64,000 nt of DNA from Tupaia tana (Eukaryota > Chordata > Mammalia > Scandentia > Tupaiidae). The translations under genes were made by a program, and so were the position numbers. Positions within the stretch are counted from its first letter, which is position 1. Each line of letters opens with the position of its first letter. Location of the stretch: positions 35,669,233 through 35,733,232 of the forward strand of contig JAKSZU010000004.1 of the NCBI GenBank assembly GCA_026018925.1. The letters are read 5' to 3'. The notes beneath the pieces were generated by a model, which worked only from the letters and a program-made list of their open reading frames with translations, was not told the origin of the DNA and searched no databases. Below are positions 12,351-24,195 of this stretch, one piece after another.

Positions 12351-12430
12351 ACAAACAAACAAAAACTGTAGTTGACTGTGAATAACTGAAACTACAGAAA
12401 ACAAAACCACAGATAAAGTGAGGAGCTTCT
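12351..12430 (+). mobile_element. Tigger-like terminus
   Basis: GTAGTTGACTGTGAATAAC and CAAAACCACAGATAAAGTGA resemble the end of a Tigger-type DNA transposon. Short and diverged. Confidence 0.4.
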
Positions 12431-12689
12431 GTATTATATAGCAATAAAAAGGATTTGCTTTGTCAGATATCAAGACCTATAAAGCTATGTTATTTAAGAC
12501 AGTATATTATTAGCGCATAATGGACAAAATGTCCAGTGGGACGGAAGCAAGAGATAAAAAACAGATCCCTGCATAGCTGGGAAATTGCTGTATGAGAGAG
12601 ACAGCCCTGCAGGTTATCAAGAAAAAAATGAACTGTACATTGATGATGCCTGACAGTTGGCTATTCACATGGGGGTGGGGGGCGGGGGA

Positions 12690-12912
12690 AGGGCAAGCAC
12701 TGGCCCAGAGGTTAAGGCACCTGGATCCCACATGCCCCGCTGAGCGGTTCAAGTTCCAGACCCAGTGGCTTGACAAACATGCAAAAGTCTGGAGAGGAGC
12801 ATGAAGAAGAATTTGTCGGAAAGCCATCCCTGCTGGGAGGTACTTTATCACTTTCCTTCTTTCTCTGTCTCTGGTGAGTGAACGTGCTCGATGGCAAACA
12901 AACAAATACTCA
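12690..12912 (+). mobile_element. L-SINE, sense, old, inside L1
   Basis: GGCAAGCACTGGCCCAGAGG head, GAGTGAACGTGCTCGATGGC end. Confidence 0.7.
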
Positions 12913-13484
12913 AATGGGGAAAAAAAATGAAATTAATTTCCATATGGGAAGAAAAGAAAACCAAACCCATTGTCACACCACACAAAAGCTAATTCCAAAC
13001 ACTAAAGACTGAATCGTGAAAGGAAAAAATATAAAACTATTGAAAAATATATATGTCTCTGGTTTGGAAAGGATTTCTTAAGGCACAAACAGTACACATT
13101 TTAAGGGAAAAGACTGATAAATTTGACTTTATTTAAATAGAAAAACTTCTCTTTACCAAAACCGCATCACAGATAAACATAATATTACACCACATACTAG
13201 AGGAATACATTTACTAATACATTTAATGACAAAAATTAGTATCCAGAATATGTTAAACAGTCAACTAACCACGTAGAAGTCAAAAAAGAAAAAGACACAT
13301 AGAGTAGAAAAATGAGCTAAAGAGGTAAATAAATGTTTTTCAGTAGAGAAAATAAATGGTGAATACACATGAAAAACAACCTTTTATCTGTCAGGGCTCT
13401 TTAGAGAAAGAAAATCTATAGAATGCACACACCCCCCACACATACATCCATGAATACATATATAACATTTTTATTAATAAATAC

Positions 13485-13556
13485 AAGGAGACTTTTAAAA
13501 GTATGTAGAAAATGAACTCAAAGTACAAGTCTCTTTTGGTGCAAAAATAGTTGATA
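13485..13556. mobile_element. Partial MITE of the second family
   Basis: GGAGACTTTTAAAAGTATGT, AGTACAAGTCTCTTTTGGTG and CAAAAATAG match the left part of the 58,881 element; the right part is missing. Confidence 0.55.
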
Positions 13557-13559
13557 CTC

Positions 13560-13768
13560 AGGGCCAGCAGATGGTGTAGTGGTTACATCACTGGACTCTG
13601 ACATGGCTGACTACAGTTTGAGTCCCAGATCTGGTGGTTCGAAAATCACGCCATGCAGGGGTGCATGCGTACCCAAGGTCCCAGAAGTAGAATGGAGGTC
13701 TGGGACTTGAACTATGGTCGACTGCATGGGAGTCCAGCGACATAGTCATTACACCAACTGCTGGTCCC
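13560..13768. mobile_element. Foldback SINE: sense head joined to antisense head
   Basis: 13,560-13,694 is a sense L-SINE head and middle; at AGAATGGAGG it switches to an antisense head (13,695-13,768) ending CAACTGCTGGTCCC. The two heads are inverted with respect to each other. Confidence 0.8.
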
Positions 13769-13782
13769 AGAAACTTAATTTT

Positions 13783-14046
13783 ATTTTTTATTTTTTTGGA
13801 GAGGTTTCTGCTATAGGGTGCGTGCGCTCACCAGAAAGACAGAGAGACAGACAGAGAGACAGCGAGAAATCACCCCCGGGGTGATGGCCACACCGCAAAC
13901 CCTTCTCCTCCACTCTCTTCTCAGGATCTTGGGCACGCATGCACACGCGCCTGGCGTGCGTTTTAAGCCACCGGGTCCAGGACTTGAACCACGGTTGACC
14001 ACATGGGAGTTCAGCGACATAGCCATTTCTGCTGACTGCTGGTCCT
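13783..14046 (-). mobile_element. L-SINE, antisense
   Basis: Full length; TSD CAGAAAYTTAATTTTA-like on both sides. Confidence 0.88.
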
Positions 14047-14496
14047 GCAGAAATTTAATATTAACAAAAGCATTTTCTTTTTTCATTCCAAAGCTGGCGA
14101 ATTTAAAATAGTGTGCTTTAATCTAGGAAAGCCTTTTTTTAGAGCAATTAATTTTTAAAAATGAAATTAATTCTGTGAAGGGCTTTGAAGATGGTATGAT
14201 TTGGAGCTTATAACATAGACTGAGTTTCATTTAGGAAGAAATCCAGACCAGCTGGAACAAAAGTGAGTCAACTTTGTGGGGAGTCACTGGCTGCTTTGAG
14301 TGGAAAGCTATTGACCCCTTCTCTAGGAAGCACTTCCCAGTGCAAAACTCCTCATTTAACCTCAGGGAGCAGTAGTAAATCTGGTCTGGAAATGAATTAC
14401 TAAAGCTATCGAATATCAGTATTGATTACCCTATCTTGCCCTAAGAAATTTGTAACTGATGCTTCTGGTAGGAAGATTAAAATGTTTTCATCAAAG

Positions 14497-14617
14497 GGGA
14501 CCAGCAGGTGGCATGGTGGTTAAGACCCTGGATCCTTGGATACTCTCACATGGTTGACCATGGACCATGGTTTGAGCCCTGGACCTGGTAGCTTGCTTTC
14601 TTACTTTCTCTCTGGTC

Positions 14618-14654
<37 letters not shown>

Positions 14655-14694
14655 ATGAATAAATGAAATTCAATAAGTAATTCTTTAAAAAATT
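14497..14694 (+). mobile_element. S-SINE, sense
   Basis: TSD TTTTCATCAAAG at 14,485 and 14,695. Head has a small duplication around CATGGTTGACCATGGACCAT; A tail about 30. Confidence 0.88.
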
Positions 14695-15636
14695 TTTTCA
14701 TCAAAGATATTACTTTATTTCCTAAAATTGGTGTGTGAGTTAGTGGAAATGTCATAAATCTAGGTTAGTATAGGGAGCTATTGTCTATTTTAGTAGCTAT
14801 TTTAGTCTTTTCAGTTCTGTGTTGCAGAGCATAGAATTTTGGCAAAACTGTTACTGGGACTCTTTTAGGTTTTAAGTTTTTAATTTGGCCAACTTACGCA
14901 GCTCAAATTGAGAGGTGACCCACTTTTGCCTGGGTCAAAACAACCAGGGTGTGGAGGAAAATATATTTTTTTTCCTATTTCTAGAAAGCTTTTAAGATTT
15001 CCTGTTTGGAAAACTCTGTTTTCCACATCTGATCCATAGAAAAGCTATAATTAGAAATATGAGTTTTTTCAGAATAAAATTTCTAAGGTGCAAAATGCAT
15101 CTTTGAATACTTAAGCTCTTTTTTAGTTGAATGAGTAACTTAACATGCCATTTGTTTACAGATACTTGATAATATGAAGAGCAGTATCATGCTTTCTTTA
15201 TCTAGTATTTGACAGCTGTTAACCAGTGAAAGGAGAGATTAGATTCTGTGCAACTAAAAGCATACACCGGATCCCTTTAAACAAAAGTATGTCACCTTCT
15301 GTTATACATAAAGTATTAAACTAGTTGGTTGGCAAGATATTTATGTTACGTTACTGAGAGAGTTACATTACAAATAGTCTATGTTTTATAAGTCCAAGAA
15401 AACTTAGAAAGATAAAACATTGCCATAGTAACATACAAACCAAGTTGTATATTTATCAAAGTACTGTATGATTCAGCAAACAATATTTTACAAAATTGGT
15501 AAGTGTATAACTTTTAGTATTTCTGACATTGGTATACTAATAAGAAGTACTAAAATATCTTTTAAAAATTTTATTTTATAATATCTTTTTTTACATTTAA
15601 TTGCTATACAAATTTATGGCATGCAATATGGTTTTT

Positions 15637-15895
15637 TTTTTGGGGGGGGGAGGTTTTTGCTATAGGGTACATGCACTCACCAGAAAGACAAGACAGAGAC
15701 AGAGACAGAAAGAGAGAAATCCCCCCCAGGGGGGATGGCCACGCTGCAGTCCCTTCTCCTCCATTCTCCTCTCAGGATCTTGGGCATGCACACACACGTG
15801 CCCGGCGTGAGTTTAATCCACTGGGTCAGGAACTCGAATCGTGGTTGACTACATGGGAGTCCAGCCACATACCCATTATGCCAGCTGCTGGTCCT
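15637..15895 (-). mobile_element. L-SINE, antisense
   Basis: TSD GCAATATGGTTTTT at 15,623 and 15,896. Confidence 0.9.
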
Positions 15896-16977
15896 GCAAT
15901 ATGGTTTTTAAAAGTATACAGGAGGTGTGTAGTGGTCAAATTAAGGACATTACCATATACATCATTTTCAACAAAGAACTTTACATTCTTGTCTGATTCC
16001 TGAGTCCCTCTCTCCAACCCCCACTCCCATACAGTCTCTGGTAGGTATACTTGCCCTCATTATTACATCTTTGGAATCTTTTAGTTACTGCTATAGAAAG
16101 CAGACATTTGGTATATATTGAGGGGAGATATACAGTGTCTGTTTTTCATAGTCTGGTTTATTTCACTTAGCATTAAATCTACTATATTCATCCACTTTGA
16201 ATCAAATCACTTTTGAATTACTTTGAAACAGAATCTCAGTGTTCTTTATGGGTGAATAATATATGTGCCACATTTTTCAGTCAGTTGAGCATTTAGGTTG
16301 ATTTTATGTCTTAGCAATTTTGAATAAAGTTGCACTAAGCATGGATGTGCAATCATCTTTTCAACTCAGTGTTTTCTTGTGCTTTGAATAAATACCAAAA
16401 AGTATTATTATTGGGTCATATGGTAGTTCTATTTGCAGATTTTTGAGAAACCTTCATATTGTTTTCCACAGTGGCTGTATTCATTTAAGTTTCCACCAGC
16501 AGTGCAGAAGGGTTCCCTTTTTACCACAGACTTACCAGCACTTACCATTCCTTGTTTTTTTTTTTTTTTTTTTAAATAGTTTTTTTTTTTGTTATCATAG
16601 TCATTTGGATTGGGGTTAAGTGATATCTCATTGTGGTTTTGATTTCCATTTCCCTTATGATAAGATTCATTGAGCATTTTTTCCTAAGTTTTTTGGCCAT
16701 TTGTATGTCTTCCTTAGAGAGTTGTCTGTTCAACTTATTCATCCATTTTTAAATTGGATTACTATTTTTGTAGAGGAGCTATATATTGATTTCTCTCTAT
16801 ATTCTGGTTATCAATCTCTTATCAGATATAAGTTTGCAAATATTTATTCCCATTCTGTGAGTTGTCTCTTCACTCTATTGTTTCCTTTGCTGTCCAGAAG
16901 CTTTGATATAATCTCACTTTTCTATTTTTGGAATTGTTGCCTGTGCTTTAGGAGTCTTATTTAAGAAATCTTTTCCT

Positions 16978-17242
16978 GGGGCCAGCAGATTGTGTAATGG
17001 TTATGTCACTGAACTCCCACATGGCCAACAGCTGCTCAAGTCTTTGACCTGGGGGCTTGAAACTCATGCTGGTCTCATGTGTGTGTGTGCCCAAAATCCT
17101 GAGAGGAGAATGGAAGAGAAGGGTCTGCGATGTGGCCATCCCCCCTGGAGGGTGATTTTTTGCTTTCTGTCTCTCTGTGTCTCTGGAGAGTGCATGTGCC
17201 CTATAGCAAAAATCTCTCTCAGAAAAAAAAAAAATAAAAAAC
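16978..17242 (+). mobile_element. L-SINE, sense, inside L1
   Basis: TSD AAGAAATMTTTTCCT at 16,963 and 17,245. Confidence 0.9.
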
Positions 17243-17538
17243 CCAAGAAATATTTTCCTACTCTAATGCTTTCGAGAGTTTCTCCCGTGTTTTCCACAAG
17301 TACTTTTAAGGTTTGAGGCTTTTCATTTGGATCTTTGATCCATGTTGAGTTGATTTTTGTTAATGGTGAGAGATAGAGGTACAGTTTCATTTTTTTTACA
17401 CGTGAATATCTAGTTCTTCCAGCACCATTTGCTGAAAAGACTTCTCCACTAGATTTTCTTGTTTCCTTTGTCAAAAATCAATTGGATATTTATTTTGGGA
17501 TTTATTTCTGGATTTTCTATTATGTTTCTACTATGGTT

Positions 17539-17607
17539 TAGTGTTGGTAAATTGTTTGTTTATCTGGGGATGATTTCATTTCTCCTTCCTATTTGAATGA
17601 TAATCTT
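17539..17607 (+). repeat. 69-bp templated duplication inside L1 (copy)
   Basis: These 69 bp match 18,379-18,447 with three G/A differences. In L1 the sequence belongs at the 18.38-kb site; here it interrupts the normal L1 order between CTACTATGG and GTCTGTTTTC. Confidence 0.8.
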
Positions 17608-18378
17608 TGTCTGTTTTCATACTAGTACAATGCTGTTTCAAATAGTACCACTTTGTAATCTATTTTGAAATCAGGTAGTGAGATGCTGCCTATGTATTCT
17701 TTTTGGACAGTATTGCCTTGGCAATACAGAGTCTCTTATGATTCCAGACAAATTTTATAAATTTTTTATGTTTCTGTGAGGAATGTTACCAGTAATTTGA
17801 TCAGAATTGCATTGAATTTGTAAATTAATCTGAGTAGAATTTTGATTACATTGATTCTTCTAATCCAAGAACACAGGATGTCTTTCCTTTTTCAAAAAAT
17901 CAGGTTTTTTTTTTGTTTTTTTTTTTTTTTTTACTTTGTCATAGTTTTCTTTGCAGAGGTCTTTTATCTCTGGTTAGGTTTATTTCTAGGTACTTATTTA
18001 CTTATTTATTTACTGTGGCTATTATAAGTGGGATTGCTTTCTCCAGTTCTGCCCGTTTGTTCATTATTGATATATTCAGACGCTATAAATTTTTGTATTT
18101 TGAGTTTGTATTTGGTCATTTTATTGAATTCATTTATCATTTCCAGGAGTTTTTTGTGGATTCTTTTTTTTGTTTGTTTGTTTATGTATATGCTCTGTGT
18201 CTTTTAATTGGGGAATTTAGTCCATTAACATTCAAGATTATTATCAATATGTGCTGTGTTATTCCTGCCATTTTGTTAGTCATTTTCTCAATTTTTTTGT
18301 GTGTTCTTTTATCTCTGTTTGTGTCCCTATTGCTTTCCTGATGTAGTATTCCCTTAAGTATTTCTTGATGAGCTGGTC

Positions 18379-18447
18379 TAGTGTTGGTAAATTATTTGTT
18401 TATCTGGAGATGATTTCATTTCTCCTTCCTATTTGAATAATAATCTT
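18379..18447 (+). repeat. 69-bp duplication inside L1 (source)
   Basis: Native position of the 69-bp block copied to 17,539-17,607. The flanks continue in the order expected for antisense L1. Confidence 0.75.
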
Positions 18448-18756
18448 GCTAGGTATAGTGTTAATGGATGAAATTTTTTTCCTTTCAGAATTTTGAATAT
18501 GTTTCCCCATCCTTTCCTGCTTGCATTGTTTCTGATGAGAGATTTGTGGTTAGTCTGATGGGATATTCTTTGTATGTAATTTGATGTTTCTCTCTCACCA
18601 CTTTTAGTATATTGCCTTTATCCTTTTGCCAATTTGGCTATGATGTGCCTTGGGACGGCTCTTATATTGAATCTATTTGGTGTCCTTTGTATTTCCTGTA
18701 TCGGGTTGTCTGTATGTCTCTCTAGATTTGGAAAGTTTAGGAATAGTATTTTTTGT

Positions 18757-19014
18757 TTTTTAAGCGAGGTTTCTTTAGTATAGGGCATGTGCATTCAATG
18801 GAGAAACAGAGAGAGACAGAGAGACAGAAAGTGAGAAATCACCCCCCAGAAGGATGGCCACACCGCAGCCCCTTCTCCTCTACTCTCCTCTTGAGATTTT
18901 GAGCATACATATACATGTGCCCAGTGTGAGTTCTAAGCCGCCAGGTCCGGGACTTGAACTGCTCTCAATTACTTGAGAGTCCAGCAACATAACCATTACA
19001 CCACCTACTAGTCC
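18757..19014 (-). mobile_element. L-SINE, antisense, inside L1
   Basis: TSD-like GGAATAGTATTTTTTG and GGATAGTATTTAATG flank it. Confidence 0.82.
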
Positions 19015-19137
19015 TTTGGATAGTATTTAATGAAAGAGATTTTCTATGCTTTTACCCATCTCTTCACCTTCTGAAATACCCATTTTGCTGATACTCAGCC
19101 ACTTAGTGGAGTCTAGAATTTCCTGTATGTAGTTATG

Positions 19138-19318
19138 TTTTTTTAAGAATTTTAAAATTTTATTTATTATTATTTTAAAATTTGCTATATGAACACTTGC
19201 ACTCATTAGAGAGACAGAGAGAGAAAAAGTGAAAAAGCAAGCTACCACATCCAGGATTCAAACTGTTGTCAACCATGTGGGAGTCCAGCACCTTAATTAC
19301 CATGCCACCTACTGGTCT
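19138..19318 (-). mobile_element. T-SINE, antisense
   Basis: AT-rich tail followed by GCTATATGAACACTTGCACT, a hybrid of S and L tails. Confidence 0.75.
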
Positions 19319-19324
19319 TGTCAT

Positions 19325-19599
19325 TTTTTCTTTTTTAAAATTTTTATTATTTTTTTTTTAGAGAGATTTTTGCTATGGGGAGTGTGTGCTCGCCAGAGAG
19401 AGACAGAGAGAGAGCAAGAGAGAAATCACCCTCCAAGGAGGATAGCCATGCCACAATCTCTTCTCCATTCTCCTCTTGGGATTTTGGGCATGTACGCACA
19501 TATGCCCTGTGTGAGTTATAAGCCAACTGGTCTGGGACTCGAACCATTACCAACTACATGGGAGTCCAGCAGTGTAACCATTATGCCATCTGCTGGTCC
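19325..19599 (-). mobile_element. L-SINE, antisense
   Basis: Directly follows the T-SINE; head ends CATCTGCTGGTCCC. Confidence 0.82.
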
Positions 19600-19764
19600 C
19601 AATTGTTATTATTTTTAACGGTTATTTTTTTCATTCTTTTTGGTAGCTTGAACTAAATCGAAGGTTTTATTTATTTATTTATTTATTTATTTTTTGAGGG
19701 TTTTATGCTCAATATCAGACAGTCTTTCTTCTGCATGATCTAATGTACTGTTAATACTTCTGAG

Positions 19765-19945
19765 AGCGGTTTTAAGAAAACATATTTATTTAATTCCGTT
19801 GGTTAATATTATTTTTACCTTGATCAGAGAGAGGTAGAGAGACAGAGAAAGGGGCAAGAAAGTAAGTCACCAGGTCCGGGACTCAAACTGCGGTTTGCCA
19901 TGTGGGAATCCAGTGCCTCTAAGCACCACGCTACCTGTTGGCCCC
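19765..19945 (-). mobile_element. S-SINE, antisense
   Basis: TTTACCTTGATCAGAGAGAG tail part, head ends TACCTGTTGGCCCC. Confidence 0.8.
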
Positions 19946-20015
19946 ATGAGAGAGGTGTTGATTTCCTATATTGTATTCTTCTTCTCCAGAGTTCTGTTTG
20001 TTTTCTTTTCTTTTG

Positions 20016-20277
20016 TTTTTTCTTTTTAGATTTTTGCCATACAGTGTATGTGTTCACCAGAGAGAAACAGAAGAGAGAGAAAGAGAGAGGAAAAATTAGA
20101 AATCACCCCCCAGGGGGAATGGCCACACCACAATCCTTTCTACTCCATTCTCTCAAGATTATGGACACACATGCACACATAATTGGCATGAGTTTTAAGC
20201 CACCAGGTCCAGGACTCAGACTATAGTCACCCATGTGGGAGTCAATTCCCTGAACTACCATACCACTTGCTGACCCC
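20016..20277 (-). mobile_element. L-SINE, antisense
   Basis: GATTTTTGCCATACAGTGTA start, core ACCCCCCAGGGGGAATGG, head to CACTTGCTGACCCC. Confidence 0.8.
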
Positions 20278-21579
20278 CTGTTTGATTCTTTTTAAAGATG
20301 TCTATCTCTTAATGGAATTCCTCCTTCATGTCATAGAATGATTTTCTCATATCCTGGAATCAGTTATCTATTTTCTCTTCCATCTCATTGAGTTTGTTAT
20401 GATGAATATTCTGAAAATTTCTCCTGACGTTCCTATGACTTCCTGTGTTTTAGCTATGGTTGGTGTGGAGTTATTGTGTTCCTTTTCAGGGAGAGATAGT
20501 TCCTTGATTTTTCATATTTCTTGTGTCTCTGTGTTGATTTTTATCCTTCTGGTGGCGCACTCACTTCTTAATTTTTGGAGTAGATTCTGTAGTGCTGGGG
20601 AGGAGGACAGTCCTGGATGCAGGTACGCCTCTGGTAAAGTGGTTCAGAAGGAGCCAGAAGCCAGCCATGTCTTCCAGATCAGAGTAGGGCTGTGTAGCCT
20701 GTGCGTCTGACCCGGAGGAAGACCAGCTCTTCTGACCCATTTGGAGCCCTGGCAGTGTAGTCTATGAAGGCATGGAGGCAGGCCTCTTTGAGACCTGAGA
20801 CGTGGGTTCTAAGTGGCCTGCACGTGACCCCCGAGAGTGGTATCTTTTTCAAGACCTGAATGTGGCCCTGGGTAGGCATTTTTGGGAAACTAGACAGGGC
20901 AGCCCCTCAGGCTCTGGGTGTGATCCTGACAAGGTATTCCAAGAGGGGCCAGGGGCCAGCTGTGCCTTTCAGATCCACGCCAGTCTTATGTGCCCTGCCT
21001 CTAATTTCTAGCCATAGGTGACCTCCTAGTCCTGAGTGTAACCCTGGGAAGGTCACCTCAGAGGGGCCAGAGGCAAGTCTCTGTGAGACGCTAGAAACAG
21101 CCCCTGAGTGGCCTGCGTGGGACACTCAGAGGTAGTGACCCGCCATGCCTGTATGCAGCCTTGGGAAGGTTATCAATGAGGGGCAAGAGGCAAACCCATC
21201 TGAGAGCCCTCACCAAGGACAGCAGCCTGTAGTGCCCGGGGGTTCAGGGACACTGCTTGGTTTTGAATAGATTCCTGCTAGAAGTTAGCTGGTTAGATAG
21301 AATGAAGAGGTAGTCAGGGACGGTGCTGTGTTCTCCACTCTGACCAGGACGGGGAACTCTGGTTCCTTCTTCACTGTCAGTCCTCCACCTACTTCCTTTG
21401 CCCACTCTTACAGTTTAGGGAGGTCCGGAAGAGCTGTGCTGTGGGTGGCACCGCAGTTGGGACAGGCAGCCCTTCTCCTAGACTTGAGTCTGATAGGAGG
21501 AAGAGTATGGGCTTGCCATGCCTGCCAAATAGGGTGGTACCACATGCCTAAGTCTCTGTGGGGTTGGAGGTGCTCTTTT

Positions 21580-21859
21580 TTCCTTTTTTTTTTTTTTTTT
21601 TTTTAAGAGAGATTTTTGTTATAGAGCACATGTGCTCACCAGAGAGGGACAGACAGACAGAAAAGACAGAAAGCAAGAAATCACCCCCCACCCCCCCGAG
21701 GGGTTGGCCATGCTGCAATTCCTTCTCTTCTATTCTCCTCTCAGGATTTTGGGCACAGATGCACAGCACCTGATGTGAGTTTGAAGACACTGGGTCTGGG
21801 ACTTGAACTGAGATCTGTCATGTGTCCAGCAACATACCATTATGCCATCTGCTGGTCGC
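21580..21859 (-). mobile_element. L-SINE, antisense
   Basis: TSD TGGAGGTGCTCT at 21,565 and 21,860. Confidence 0.86.
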
Positions 21860-22153
21860 TGGAGGTGCTCTCTTTTGGATCCTCTGCTCCCTTTGGCTAT
21901 GGAATCTTGATCGTAAACAGAGTTTCACCTGCTGTTCAGTCAGCAGGACCATGCATCTCTTGCCAGCGTGGGGTGGAGTGGGGTGGGGTGGGGTTGGGAG
22001 GTCATTCCTCTCTGAAGCTGTGTGCTCATGGCCCTCCCTAAGATGTGTATTAGCTCTGGTCCCATTTCATTGCTCTTCTGGAAGTGCTGAGATCTGTGTC
22101 CCAAACGTTACCTTTGGGAGTCTGGTATTCAGAGTGTCAAAGAAGTTTCTTTT

Positions 22154-22315
22154 CTTTTTTTAAGAATTATTATATTTAACTTTATTTATTTTTTAATTTG
22201 ACCAGAGAGGGACAGAGTGAGAGGGAGGGAGAGCAAGCTGCCAGGTCCAGGACTAGAGACATGGTCGGTCATGTAGGAGTCCAACAACCTTAAGCACCAC
22301 ACCACCTGCTGGCCC
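22154..22315 (-). mobile_element. S-SINE, antisense
   Basis: TTAAGAATTATTATATTTAA tail, head to CACCTGCTGGCCCT. Confidence 0.85.
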
Positions 22316-22551
22316 TGAGTTTCGTTCTTTTCAACTTCCTGGCAGAGGTGAGGGTCCTTCAGAGTCTCACTGGCCTCAGGTGATTGACTCTCTCTACTTC
22401 CAAGCAGAACCTTATCAGGCAGAGTGAATTAATCAGGATGAGCTTTGGTCTACTTGTGAACCCAGGCCATGTGGAGCCCTATCACTGCAGAGTTTCCATT
22501 CCTCTGTGTCTGGGAGGAGGTGCGGCGGTGAAGCTTTTAAAACCAACTTGT

Positions 22552-22732
22552 GAGGCCAGCGGATGACGTTGTGGTTGAGGCACTGGACTGTGCCCCATGG
22601 CTGACTGTGGTTCAAGTCCCAGACCTGGTGGCTTGTTTTCTTACTTCCTCTCTCTCTGTCTCTCTTTTGTGAGACACATATAGTAAATTAGAAAATAATA
22701 ATAATAGACATTTTTAGAAATTAAATAATTCT
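22552..22732 (+). mobile_element. T-SINE, sense
   Basis: GAGGCCAGCGGATGACGTTG head, tail GTGAGACACATATAGTAAAT then AT-rich with AATAATTCT end. Confidence 0.78.
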
Positions 22733-23456
22733 AAACAAACAAACCAAAAAACTTGTCATCTTACTTTCACCCCCTAGTTGCTCAAAAAAAGAAAATAGTG
22801 AAGCGGTTGAAAAGGGCAGCCATTGAGGTTCAGATGATCAGTTGAGATCCATGGAGCCCTGCCTGAGGGTCCTTCCCCAGATCTCAGACCTCAGGATCTC
22901 TTCACGTTCTCCAAGAAATACTAAGTTATCAAACGGTGCCTTTACCTTTCTCATAATAGGTGATTACCTTTTATTCCCCCCCTTAACTTTACGTTTTTAT
23001 ACTTTGCCTATTATATCACTGTGTTTCCCCTGTATTGGGTTAAAAGGGAAAATATTTTTCGACTCCTGCCTTATTTTTCATTCCCATGTTACTCTTATAA
23101 TTACTTATTAGGGCACTAGTGATACTGTTTATGCAACTACTATGGTAGTGTACTATTTTTAAAATTAAACACTGGAAGGAATCGAAAATACGGCTTAGAG
23201 GTTAAGAGTGTGCTCCCTGGAGCCAGGCCCATCAGATGAATCTCTGTGCAGCAAGTTTTGAGCTATTTGAGCGTGACAATTTAGTTGACATTGCTCTGCT
23301 CTAATTTTCTGATTTCTTAAAAAAGAAGTGAAGTCAGTGACTTATACCAAGTAAAAATTAAATAAATAGCTTTTATTTACAATAATAGCTATGTAGTTAT
23401 TATGGTTCATTATATAAACAACAATATTAAGGACTATTATTGTTGAGTTAAGCATT

Positions 23457-23717
23457 TTTTTAATAATTCTTTTTTCTTTTTTCTAGAGAGATCTTTGCTC
23501 TAAAGTGCATGCGCTCGCTACAGGGAGACAGAAAGCAAGAAATCACCCTCAAAGGAGATGGCCACGCTGCAATCCCTTCTCCTCCGTTCTTCTCTCGGAT
23601 TTTGGGCACACTAGCACACATGCCCAGTGTGAGTTTTAAGCCACTGGGTCTGGGGCCTGAACCACAGTCGACTACATGGGAGTCTAGGAATGTCACTGCT
23701 ACATCACCTGCTGGTCC
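23457..23717 (-). mobile_element. L-SINE, antisense
   Basis: AGAGAGATCTTTGCTCTAAA start, head ends CACCTGCTGGTCCT. Confidence 0.82.
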
Positions 23718-23752
23718 TGAATTAATCATTTTTATTAAAAGAGGTTTTTGCA

Positions 23753-23922
23753 GGGCCAGGAGGTGGTGTGGTGGTTAAAGGCTATGGATTCCCACATAGC
23801 TGACTGTGTTTCAAATCCCAAACCTGGCAGCATGCCTTTTCACTTTCCCTTTCTCTCTTTTTCTGGCCAAATTAAATAATAATAATAACAAATAGAAGTA
23901 AATAAATAATTCTTTTTAAAAA
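23753..23922 (+). mobile_element. S-SINE, sense, inserted in tail of an antisense L-SINE
   Basis: AAAAGAGGTTTTTGC just before it recurs as AAAAGAGGCTTTTGC at 24,196, so this element and the following L-SINE interrupted an older L-SINE tail. Confidence 0.8.
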
Positions 23923-23932
23923 ATTAAAAAAG

Positions 23933-24192
23933 GGACCAGCAGTTAGCATAATGGCTGTCGCTGGACCTCCATGTAGTTGACCGTGGTTCGAGTCCCGGAT
24001 CCTGTGGCTTAAAACTCACGCTGGGCACATGTGCATGCATGCCCAAGATCCTGAGAGGAGAATGGAGGAGAAGGGATTGCGGCGTGGCCATCCTCCCGGG
24101 GGATGATTTCTCACTTTCTGTCTCTCTGTCTCTCTGTCTGTCTGGTGAGCACACGTGCCCTATAGCAAAAACCTCTCCAAAAAGAAAAAAAT
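23933..24192 (+). mobile_element. L-SINE, sense
   Basis: GGGACCAGCAGTTAGCATAA head, core CCTCCCGGGGGATG, end CAAAAACCTCTCC. Confidence 0.88.
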
Positions 24193-24195
24193 GTA

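Larger units (their letters stand above)
12430..13556 (+). mobile_element. Sense L1 ORF2 fragment with nested SINE
   Basis: The text runs in L1 sense order: the ORF2 region around 12,440-12,680, then after the SINE at 12,690-12,912 the part with ACTAAAGACTGAATCGTGAA and on to the 3' region. Many stops; dead copy. Confidence 0.7.
16080..18750 (-). mobile_element. Antisense L1 LINE, ORF2 part
   Basis: The + strand reads as the reverse complement of L1: 3' end first (16,100-16,560), then the ORF2 C-terminal part and reverse-transcriptase part to about 18,200, then sequence continuing toward the 5' side. The peptide MKLYLYLSPLTKINSTWIKD on the minus strand near 17,370 is typical of ORF2. The frame is broken by stops and by L-SINE insertions, so it is a dead copy. 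Confidence 0.85.
19015..22400 (-). mobile_element. Antisense L1 LINE, 5' part (with nested SINEs)
   Basis: AT-rich, then GC-richer sequence that continues the antisense L1 of 16.08-18.75 kb in collinear order, with phrases usual for old L1 5' regions read backwards (for example around 19,700 and 20,290-20,600). The GC-richer 20,580-21,560 part may be the old 5' UTR. Six SINEs are inserted within the span. Assigning this part to the same insertion is inference. Confidence 0.55.

Noticed and set aside
17064-17474. L1 ORF2-like protein as an active gene
   Set aside because: A short remnant fused to SINE translation; stops and insertions break the LINE frame.
20580-21560. GC-richer stretch in intron 1 as a CpG-island promoter or hidden exon
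   Set aside because: Few CpG, no long conserved frame, and position collinear with the antisense L1; more likely the old L1 5' part.
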